DNA from: Pseudomonadota bacterium
GTDB taxonomy: Bacteria > Pseudomonadota > Gammaproteobacteria > Pseudomonadales > Oceanobacteraceae
Assembly (NCBI GenBank): GCA_023399105.1
Contig: JAEWQT010000196.1
Coordinates: 1 to 6,479 of the forward strand
DNA: 6,479 nucleotides
Direction: 5' to 3'
The position numbers were made by a program, and so were the translations under genes. Below the pieces are notes generated by a model. That model was given only the letters and a program-made list of their open reading frames with translations. It was not told the origin of the DNA and did not search any database. Positions 1 to 4,736 of the stretch are shown piece after piece. The first letter of the stretch is position 1; every line of letters starts with the position of its first letter.

Positions 1-462
1 GCGGTCATTCCGGCCGGCAGTTTCGTCACCATTAATCAGGCGCTGGGCGGTAATTACACCGTCACCCACAACGGCAATATGCTGCGCGTTGATGGCACCG
101 ATGCGGCGGCATTGGGCCTGGAAGCCGAAGAGATTGTGTACGAAAACCGCGGCGATGATCTGGTGCATGACGATCAGATCCGCCAGGCGCTGCGCACCAT
201 TTACGATCCGGAAATTCCGATTAATCTGCTCGATTTAGGGCTGATTTACGGCATTGATATTGATGGTCATAACGTGAAAATCCGCATGACCTTAACCGCG
301 CCTACCTGCGGTATGGGGCCGGTTCTGATTTCCGATGTGAAATACCGGGTCGCTAAGGTACCCAATGTGGAAAATGTCACGGTGGAGCTGGTGTTCGACC
401 CGCCCTGGAGCCGCGACATGATGACCGAAGAAGCCCAGCTGGAAGCCGGTCTGTTCTTCTGA
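1..462 (+). CDS. sufT: Fe-S cluster assembly protein SufT (MIP18/DUF59 family), 5' partial
   Basis: The frame is open from base 1 and ends at TGA 460-462, giving 153 visible residues. SufT proteins are about 175-180 aa, so roughly 25 N-terminal residues lie outside the window; the first internal ATG (base 79) falls inside conserved sequence and is not the start. The N-terminal part reads FVTINQALGGNYTV followed by LRVDGTDAAALG, typical of the long SufT form. The MIP18/DUF59 domain follows from about base 160, with the YDPEIP motif, the LDLGLIYG strand, and TLTAPTCGMGP carrying the family's conserved cysteine (codon at 307-309). SufT is an auxiliary factor for maturation of Fe-S proteins, shown in Staphylococcus aureus to matter when Fe-S demand is high; it acts in the cytoplasm. 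It commonly sits at the end of suf operons, and the terminator just downstream fits a last-gene position. The suf genes themselves are not visible here. Confidence 0.93.
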   Translation, partial: AVIPAGSFVTINQALGGNYTVTHNGNMLRVDGTDAAALGLEAEEIVYENRGDDLVHDDQIRQALRTIYDPEIPINLLDLGLIYGIDIDGHNVKIRMTLTAPTCGMGPVLISDVKYRVAKVPNVENVTVELVFDPPWSRDMMTEEAQLEAGLFF

Positions 463-477
463 GCCGGCATCGCCAAT

Positions 478-510
478 AAAAAAACGGGGCTATCATGGCC
501 CCGTTTTTTT
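478..510. terminator. Bidirectional Rho-independent terminator
   Basis: AAAAAAACGGGGC (478-490) and GCCCCGTTTTTTT (498-510) are perfect 13-bp inverted repeats around a 7-base loop. The GC core is six pairs flanked by seven A:T pairs, so a U-run follows the hairpin in both directions. It begins 15 bases after the sufT stop and ends 11 bases before the stop of the convergent 104-aa gene, so it serves both transcripts. Confidence 0.93.
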
Positions 511-521
511 GTTATCCCGTC

Positions 522-836
522 TTAACCCGGCTCTTTCGTCCCGGCGGGGTTTAAATCCAGCAGCATATGTCCGAATACTTCCCCGGCCTGTAAATCCACC
601 ACAATCACCATCGCCACACCCTGATACTGGCTGTTAATCAGAATATGCTCGTAACGGTCTTCCATACGGTATACATGGGTTACCTGCCCGGCGCGGCAAT
701 CGGCAATGCCGAAATCCGCGGCCGGAATGGCCGCCACATAATCCCAGAAATTCAGCGGCGGCGTGCCGTCGGTTACCCGCACTGGATTAATGCGGGTGGC
801 GTGAAACTCGTCCGGGGTTAATAAACGGGTCTGCAT
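522..836 (-). CDS. Hypothetical protein, 104 aa, last gene of the - strand operon
   Basis: I do not recognise the family. The protein is small, acidic and apparently cytoplasmic: there is no signal peptide and no convincing membrane segment. The hydrophobic stretch AMVIVVDLQAGEVFGHMLLD near the C-terminus looks like beta-strands rather than a helix. There is one cysteine (in FGIADCRAG) and several aromatic residues (NFWDYV, HVYRMEDRYEHI). The ATG start (834-836) is supported by a GAAGG Shine-Dalgarno (complement of 844-848) seven bases upstream. That site overlaps the stop codon of the preceding gene (847-849), and only 10 bases separate the two genes. This makes co-transcription, and probably translational coupling, with the TIGR03545-like gene very likely. 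The stop is TAA at 522-524, followed by the shared terminator. Good ribosome site, clean termination and operon position argue that it is a real gene; any function would be guessed from neighbours only. Confidence 0.85.
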   Translation of the reverse strand: MQTRLLTPDEFHATRINPVRVTDGTPPLNFWDYVAAIPAADFGIADCRAGQVTHVYRMEDRYEHILINSQYQGVAMVIVVDLQAGEVFGHMLLDLNPAGTKEPG

Positions 837-846
837 AAATCAGCCT

Positions 847-2670
847 TCAGAATAATTTTTTCAGTTTATCTTTGGCTTTGCTTTCCAGCTCTTTTTTACG
901 CGCATCCGCCTCAGCTTTGGCCTTAGCTTCTGCTTCGCGTTTTTGCTGGTCGGCATAATCGTCCAGCTGCGTCGCGGCCATATCGCCCAGCTGGCTCAGA
1001 CGTTGCTCCAGGCTGCCCTCCAGTTGCTGCAACTGCTCCAGTTCAGCGGCGTAATCACCCAGCTGTTGCTGCAGTTTCTGTTGCAGTTTGGCTTTCAGCT
1101 CGGCTTCCAGTTCGTCCTGCTTCTGCTGCAGTCGCCGGTCAAACGCCTTGCTCAGCTGCTTATCCAGATCGGAACTCAGATTCACCGAGGGTGAACTCAA
1201 CCGGCCACTGGCGCCAGCATCGACGCGGAACTGGTTAATGCCCGCCAGCGCACTGCCCAGCTCCCGGGCAAACAGGGTTTTTCCCTCACTGGCAAAACGC
1301 GCGTCGTTAAAGTCGGCACGACCACTGGCCTCCAGCTGCGTGCCCACCACCACCGCCTGCGCGTTCACCTGCACGCGGGAAGAATCCAGCCGCGCCGAAC
1401 CCACACCAAGATCCAGCGCTTTGGGTTGCCAGTCTTTGATCGCCAGCAGCAAGCTGTCGCGGCCCGGCGCACTGCGGTGATCGAGCGTCAGTTCCAGCGT
1501 CATATCCTCAATAGCGGCCATATTGGCACTGTTCGCCACCACCACGGCCGGACGGCCCAGCACTGGCTGCTGATGCGTAATATCCTGCGCCCGAATCAGC
1601 ATGGTACCGGCGTCCAGCTGCGCCTGAATACGTGCTTCGCGCAACAAAAATTCCGGCCACGGATCGCTGCTGGGAAAATGAATAAAACGGCCATCACGGT
1701 TATGCACCGGAGCGGCGGCTACTGGCTCTGCGCTATCGTCACGGTGCTCACTGGCCAGATAGGGTTTGATTTTTTCGTACCAGTACAGAGCCTGGGTTGC
1801 CCATTCACCAGCTTCAGGGCCGAACAGCAAGGCGCTGACGTTGGCGGCACCGGCGGCATCAAAACGGTATTTTTCGCGCAGGTTTTTCAGGTCAGCGGCG
1901 GGGGCGGCGCGCAATGCCTGCACATCCGCGCTCAGTTCCTTACGACCTGCGCTAATGGCGGTACGGGCAGCCTGTAGCGCCTGCTGATCGGCTTTAAAGC
2001 GGGCTTTCAGCTCATCGAGTTTGGCTTTGCGCTGCCGGAAATCGTCCAGCGAGGTAATTTTGCCGGACGTCAGGGCTTTCAGTTCCGCCTCATATTTTTT
2101 TAACACCTGCTCATCGGGTACCGCCTGCAGGCTGCTGTCGATGCGGGCTTTATGGCCGGCATAGTTTTCCTGCAACGCCTGGCCCAGGGTTTCGGTGGTT
2201 AAGGTTTCCCGCGCCAGAATATCGTCAGCCGCCGGCAACTCCACTGTGCTGAGTATGCCACCGCCGTCCTCTGTGGCCGCTTCCGGTGCGGTATCCGGCA
2301 CATCCGGCAAGGCGCCGGATTGGCGGCGGGCGGTGCCAAAGCGTAAGCCATCAATACTCAGTTCGCGCACAATGGCTTTACCAAGCCACAAGGTGGCCAG
2401 TTCCAGTTCAGCCAGCGCCGATTCAAACTCCAGCGTATTGCGCATGGGCTGGCGGGCATCGGTTACCGCGACACCCTGCAGCTGCACCCCGATGGGGTTA
2501 AACGATAAGGATACCGACGCCACTTCAACCTTAGCGCCGTTAACCCGGCTGCCAAAAGATTCCAGCGCCATTTTGAGCAGCGGGCCGGCCAATAACAGGT
2601 AAAACGCCGCCAGGACAGCAGCAAAAACGGCGAAGGCAAGCAGGCCCGGCCAGCGAATCCATTGCTTCAT
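847..2670 (-). CDS. TIGR03545-like inner-membrane-anchored AsmA-like/coiled-coil protein
   Basis: This 607-aa protein matches in length, architecture and neighbour the uncharacterised family TIGR03545, found in a minority of outer-membrane bacteria and usually paired with TIGR03546, as here. Residues 1-8 are basic, and a single hydrophobic helix spans about 9-29, so the rest is probably periplasmic. Residues 35-112 resemble the N-terminal repeat of AsmA/DUF748-type proteins (VEVASVSLSFNPIGVQLQGV, then LSIDGLRF). Residues about 150-265 are helical and charged, probably coiled coil. Residues about 340-500 return to beta-rich AsmA-like sequence ending GRLSSPSVNLSSDLD. Residues 501-607 are an almost uninterrupted Q/E/K/A-rich coiled coil ending KDKLKKLF. 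The ATG at 2668-2670 has a GGAG Shine-Dalgarno (complement of 2679-2682) eight bases upstream, inside the last codons of the preceding gene. AsmA-like proteins are implicated in outer-membrane lipid homeostasis; extending that to this protein is inference. The reaction or cargo is unknown. Confidence 0.85.
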   Translation of the reverse strand: MKQWIRWPGLLAFAVFAAVLAAFYLLLAGPLLKMALESFGSRVNGAKVEVASVSLSFNPIGVQLQGVAVTDARQPMRNTLEFESALAELELATLWLGKAIVRELSIDGLRFGTARRQSGALPDVPDTAPEAATEDGGGILSTVELPAADDILARETLTTETLGQALQENYAGHKARIDSSLQAVPDEQVLKKYEAELKALTSGKITSLDDFRQRKAKLDELKARFKADQQALQAARTAISAGRKELSADVQALRAAPAADLKNLREKYRFDAAGAANVSALLFGPEAGEWATQALYWYEKIKPYLASEHRDDSAEPVAAAPVHNRDGRFIHFPSSDPWPEFLLREARIQAQLDAGTMLIRAQDITHQQPVLGRPAVVVANSANMAAIEDMTLELTLDHRSAPGRDSLLLAIKDWQPKALDLGVGSARLDSSRVQVNAQAVVVGTQLEASGRADFNDARFASEGKTLFARELGSALAGINQFRVDAGASGRLSSPSVNLSSDLDKQLSKAFDRRLQQKQDELEAELKAKLQQKLQQQLGDYAAELEQLQQLEGSLEQRLSQLGDMAATQLDDYADQQKREAEAKAKAEADARKKELESKAKDKLKKLF

Positions 2671-2675
2671 AGGGC

Positions 2676-3182
2676 TTACTCCGCCAACGATTGATAAATT
2701 CGGTAAAACTTAGTGCCCTTCAGCAACTGGGCAATGCGCAGACGGTTAACCCAGGCCAACAGGCGCTCGCGATACTGCACCACCAGCCAGCGGCTGAGCA
2801 GCAGCACCGGCACAAAGGCCAGCACACCGACTACCAAACCACCCAATACCAGCGTGTGGTTAAAGGCGGTCATACGCCAGAAATCATTCTGATACAGCGT
2901 CGTCCAGGTCTCCTGCAAGGCAGCATGGGTCAGCAAGTTCTCCCCCAGCCCCGCCAGATAAGGATCGGCAAACCATGCGATGGCTGAAAAACCAGCGAAG
3001 GCAACAAAAAAAGCACTTAAATTGGTGCGTAATACAAAGGCAAGCAGCACAATCAGCACATTATGCAGACTAAAGGTGGGCGTCAGCGCAACCACCAGCG
3101 CCAGTGCCACCGCTAAGGCAATCTGGCCCGGTTGAGCCTCGGAATTCAGCGCTTTCAGCAGCTTGGCTAACATACTTAACAT
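2676..3182 (-). CDS. TIGR03546-like (DUF2062-related) integral membrane protein
   Basis: This 168-aa protein has hydrophobic segments at about 19-38, 41-62 and 108-133, plus a weaker one near 63-85. The core reads GQIALAVALALVVALTPTFS, followed by LHNVLIVLLAFVLRTN, which resembles the DUF2062/TIGR03546 pattern (a G/A-rich helix, a P-x-F break, a His, then a hydrophobic helix ending in N). The C-terminus is basic and amphipathic (YRERLLAWVNRLRIAQLLKG). TIGR03546 is defined by its pairing with TIGR03545, the next gene downstream, only five bases away. The ATG at 3180-3182 is preferred: a weak GGAC lies about seven bases upstream, while the second ATG (3171-3173, Met4) has no ribosome site. A candidate promoter lies at 3215-3242, so this is probably the first gene of the operon. 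The function is unknown; a joint membrane complex with the downstream protein is inference from pairing. Confidence 0.87.
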   Translation of the reverse strand: MLSMLAKLLKALNSEAQPGQIALAVALALVVALTPTFSLHNVLIVLLAFVLRTNLSAFFVAFAGFSAIAWFADPYLAGLGENLLTHAALQETWTTLYQNDFWRMTAFNHTLVLGGLVVGVLAFVPVLLLSRWLVVQYRERLLAWVNRLRIAQLLKGTKFYRIYQSLAE

Positions 3183-3214
3183 AGTAACGTCCGGTTACAG
3201 GGCAGAAAGCGCAC

Positions 3215-3242
3215 ACTATAGCATGCAGCAGCGACAGGCCAA
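3215..3242 (-). promoter_or_regulatory. Candidate sigma-70 promoter for the - strand operon
   Basis: Read on the - strand, TTGGCC (complement of 3237-3242, 4/6 to consensus) is followed after 16 bases by TATAGT (complement of 3215-3220, 5/6). Transcription would start near base 3208, leaving a leader of about 25 bases before the ATG at 3182. This is the best-positioned promoter match found for the operon. Confidence 0.45.
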
Positions 3243-3331
3243 GGGGAGTGCAACGCCATTAGAAACGAGCGGTTGTTCCACTTGCAGCACTAAAGTCCTG
3301 GCTTGAGGAATATTGACAAAAATCGACAAGC

Positions 3332-3384
3332 AACCGGCAAAGCAACGCTTATAAGCCTGCTTTGTCAGCATTCCCGGTTTTTTT
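3332..3384 (+). terminator. Possible intrinsic terminator or attenuator in the leader region
   Basis: AACCGG (3332-3337) pairs with CCGGTT (3374-3379) around the 27-bp palindrome, and seven T residues (3378-3384) follow immediately, so on the + strand it has terminator form. Against this, a 9-base unpaired stretch (3365-3373) interrupts the right side, which would weaken the stem. If real, it would end a short + strand transcript about 190 bases before the adaptor gene, either a small RNA or an attenuated leader. Confidence 0.3.
3338..3364. repeat. 27-bp near-perfect interrupted palindrome
   Basis: The parts in order are CAAAGCA (3338-3344), AC, GCTTATAAGC (3347-3356), C, TGCTTTG (3358-3364). 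The outer arms are a perfect 7-bp inverted repeat, and the core is itself a perfect 10-bp palindrome. The two centres differ by only half a base, so the site has strong two-fold symmetry around TTATAA. It could be an operator for a dimeric regulator of either flanking operon, or the upper stem of an RNA hairpin. The symmetry is seen directly; the role is inference. Confidence 0.75.
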
Positions 3385-3410
3385 GCACGCCCTGATGAGC
3401 CTTTTATTAT
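3383..3410 (+). promoter_or_regulatory. Weak candidate promoter for the efflux operon
   Basis: TTGCAC (3383-3388, 3/6 to the -35 consensus) is followed after 16 bases by TATTAT (3405-3410, 5/6 to the -10). A start near 3417 would give a leader of about 155 bases containing both hairpins described below. Other AT-rich hexamers (CATAAT at 3416-3421, TATAAA at 3471-3476) lack a better partner, so the true start is unresolved. Confidence 0.22.
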
Positions 3411-3480
3411 TCCACCATAATCAACAATGCATTCCGCTCTGTTCACCTAGTATCAACAGCTCCAAACCGTTATAAAAGCA

Positions 3481-3513
3481 ACCTGAATATTTATCAGTAA
3501 CTGCTGGTCAGGT
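3481..3513 (+). repeat. Inverted repeat ACCTGA/TCAGGT in the efflux leader
   Basis: ACCTGA (3481-3486) and TCAGGT (3508-3513) are perfect 6-bp inverted repeats separated by 21 bases. A second, near-concentric palindrome CAGTAACTG lies at 3495-3503. This could be an operator for a dimeric repressor or the first of two competing leader hairpins. No regulator gene is next to it to suggest which. Confidence 0.4.
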
Positions 3514-3544
3514 GGAAATATCCCCATTACCGATGGGCTCCACC
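3511..3544 (+). promoter_or_regulatory. Leader hairpin just upstream of the adaptor ribosome site
   Basis: GGTGGA (3511-3516) pairs with TCCACC (3539-3544), and inside it CCCAT (3523-3527) pairs with ATGGG (3533-3537) around the loop TACCG. This gives 11 pairs with a 6/1-base internal loop. It ends 18 bases before the Shine-Dalgarno and shares GGT (3511-3513) with the preceding inverted repeat, so the two stems cannot form together. Pairing is seen directly; a regulatory switch is inference. Confidence 0.45.
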
Positions 3545-3562
3545 GGCGCATCGTCATATTAA

Positions 3563-3568
3563 AGAGGA
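3563..3568 (+). promoter_or_regulatory. Ribosome-binding site of the adaptor gene
   Basis: AGAGGA lies four bases before the ATG at 3573-3575 and fixes that start. The stretch AGGACTTTA (3565-3573) is perfectly complementary to TAAAGTCCT at 3291-3299 in the same intergenic region, a possible anti-Shine-Dalgarno pairing. Confidence 0.75.
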
Positions 3569-3572
3569 CTTT

Positions 3573-4721
3573 ATGGGAAAGACTGAACCCCACATCCGTT
3601 ATGGATTACCCCTGCTGCTTGGCTCACTGTTAACCCTGGTGGTTGGCTGCAGCGAGCAGAAATCTGCCGGTGCCGCTGCCCCTCAAATGCCTCCACCAGC
3701 CGTTGAAGTAGTCACCCTGCAGGAGCAAACCCTGGTTCTGACCGATCTGCTGCCAGCCCGGGTAACTGCCTACCGTTCAGCAGAAATACGCCCTCAGGTC
3801 AGCGGTATTATTACCAAGCGTTTCTTTGAAGAAGGTGCCACCGTCGCCGCTGGTGACAAGCTGTACCAGATTGACCCAACCCTGTACGAAGCGGCACTGG
3901 CCAGTGCTAAAGCTCAGCTGGCAGTGGCCGAAGCCAACGCCTACGCCGCCAAACTGAAAGCCGAACGTTACAAAAAGCTGTCGAAAAACTCGGCCATCAG
4001 TGAGCAGGAACTGGATGATTCCGAAGCCGCTGCCAAGCAGACCGAAGCCCAGGTACAGGCCGCCAAAGCCGCTGTGCGCAGCGCCCAGGTTAACCTCAGC
4101 TACACCGAAATTACTGCCCCCATTCCGGGCGTTATCAGCCGTTCCAACATCACCGAAGGTGCGCTGGTGTCCGCTCAGCAAGCCACACCGCTCACCACCA
4201 TCCGTCAGCTGACCCCGGTGTATGTCGATATTCAGCGTCCGGCCGGCTCACTGATGGCGATGAAAAGCGCCGAACTGACCCGTGAAGTCACGGTGGAACT
4301 GGATAACGGCACGGCCTACCACGAAGTTGGAGAGTTACAGTTTGCTGATGTCAGCGTCGATCCGGGCACCGGCACCGTCAACGTGCGCGCACTGTTCAAA
4401 AATGACGACGCTATCCTGCTGCCAGGCATGTTCGTACGCGCCAAAGTACCGAATACCCGCATCGAAAATGCCCTGCTGGTGCCACAGAAAGCCATTATCC
4501 GTCAGGGCAGCGCAGTCACCACGGCGCTGGTGGTCAACAGCAACAACATTGTGGAAATGCGGGTAGTGGAAGTTTCCCGTGCGGTGGGCGATCAGTGGTT
4601 GCTGAAGCACGGCCTGCAGCCCGGTGACCGCGTGATTGTGTCTGGTCTGCAGAAAGTTCAGACCGGCATCCCGGTTACCCCGGAAGACGTCACCGCCCGC
4701 GATGCGGCAAACCAAGGTTAA
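3573..4721 (+). CDS. acrA: RND efflux periplasmic adaptor lipoprotein (AcrA/MexA type)
   Basis: This 382-aa membrane fusion protein links an RND permease to an outer-membrane channel; MexA is 383 aa and AcrA 397. The signal sequence ends in a lipobox (V23-V24-G25, then Cys26), so the mature protein should be a periplasmic lipoprotein. The barrel-sandwich start is seen at about 58-83 (SAEIRPQVSGIITKRFFEEG). An alpha-helical hairpin spans about 100-175, with the tip motif R132-x3-L136-x6-S143 that adaptors use to contact TolC-type channels. The second lipoyl half (YTEITAPIPGVISRSNITEG) follows, then the beta-barrel domain containing VDPGTGTVNVRALFKN and LLPGMFVRAKVP, and the membrane-proximal domain ending QKVQTGIPVTPE. 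The stop at 4719-4721 overlaps the ribosome site of the permease gene, 15 bases upstream of it, so the two are co-translated. The residue after the lipidated Cys is Ser, not the Asp of AcrA. The family is certain; which named pump it is orthologous to is less so. Confidence 0.95.
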   Translation: MGKTEPHIRYGLPLLLGSLLTLVVGCSEQKSAGAAAPQMPPPAVEVVTLQEQTLVLTDLLPARVTAYRSAEIRPQVSGIITKRFFEEGATVAAGDKLYQIDPTLYEAALASAKAQLAVAEANAYAAKLKAERYKKLSKNSAISEQELDDSEAAAKQTEAQVQAAKAAVRSAQVNLSYTEITAPIPGVISRSNITEGALVSAQQATPLTTIRQLTPVYVDIQRPAGSLMAMKSAELTREVTVELDNGTAYHEVGELQFADVSVDPGTGTVNVRALFKNDDAILLPGMFVRAKVPNTRIENALLVPQKAIIRQGSAVTTALVVNSNNIVEMRVVEVSRAVGDQWLLKHGLQPGDRVIVSGLQKVQTGIPVTPEDVTARDAANQG

Positions 4722-4725
4722 GGAG
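4721..4725 (+). promoter_or_regulatory. Ribosome-binding site of the permease gene, long spacing
   Basis: AGGAG begins on the last base of the adaptor stop codon and lies 11 bases before the permease ATG (4737-4739), longer than the usual 5-9. No better site is closer, and the start is fixed by alignment of [20 protein letters not shown] with the AcrB N-terminus. The overlap with the stop suggests translational coupling. Confidence 0.65.
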
Positions 4726-4736
4726 CGGTAACCGTT

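Larger units (their letters stand above)
3183..3572. other. Divergent intergenic region (390 bases)
   Basis: This region separates the - strand TIGR03546-like operon from the + strand efflux operon and is more AT-rich than its flanks. It contains the - strand promoter candidate at 3215-3242, a 27-bp interrupted palindrome with a following T7 run (3332-3384), a weak + strand promoter candidate (3383-3410), two overlapping inverted repeats (3481-3513 and 3511-3544) and the adaptor gene's ribosome site. There is no regulator gene and no convincing protein. The one open frame of note, 3216-3446 on the - strand, has a GTG start without a well-placed ribosome site and no recognisable domain. Confidence 0.7.

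Noticed and set aside
943..1194. 83-codon + strand frame rich in Leu and Gln
   Set aside because: It lies antisense to the Q/E/K-rich coiled coil of the 607-aa gene. The low-complexity codons of that gene produce stop-free antisense frames; there is no ribosome site or homology.
1426..1977. 183-codon + strand frame
   Set aside because: It is antisense to the middle of the 607-aa gene, whose frame has a clear domain structure and ribosome site. The + strand translation resembles no protein.
3194..3222. + strand promoter GTTACA-17-TATAGC that could drive a small RNA toward 3384
   Set aside because: Only 4/6 at each hexamer, and it overlaps the better-scoring - strand promoter; kept only as a possibility within the small-RNA hypothesis.
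3313..3355. TTGACA (3313-3318) with TATAAG (3350-3355) as a promoter
   Set aside because: The spacing is 31 bases, far outside the 15-19 accepted by sigma-70. No -10 element exists at the correct distance.
3392..3399. CTGATGAG, resembling part of a hammerhead ribozyme core
   Set aside because: No GAAA element follows at the needed distance and no flanking stems could be found.
3216..3446. 76-codon open frame on the - strand between the divergent operons
   Set aside because: GTG start with its nearest GGAG about 13 bases away, no recognisable domain, odd Cys-rich composition, and its end overlaps the candidate -10 element. It also covers the palindrome, which better explains the constraint.
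3777..4181. 134-codon - strand frame rich in Gly and Phe
   Set aside because: It is a shadow of the adaptor gene's Ala/Gln-rich helical hairpin, which is unmistakable on the + strand.
4726..4734. CGGTAACCG palindrome between the permease ribosome site and its ATG
   Set aside because: A single-base loop cannot form an RNA hairpin, and a 9-base palindrome is expected by chance at this length scale.
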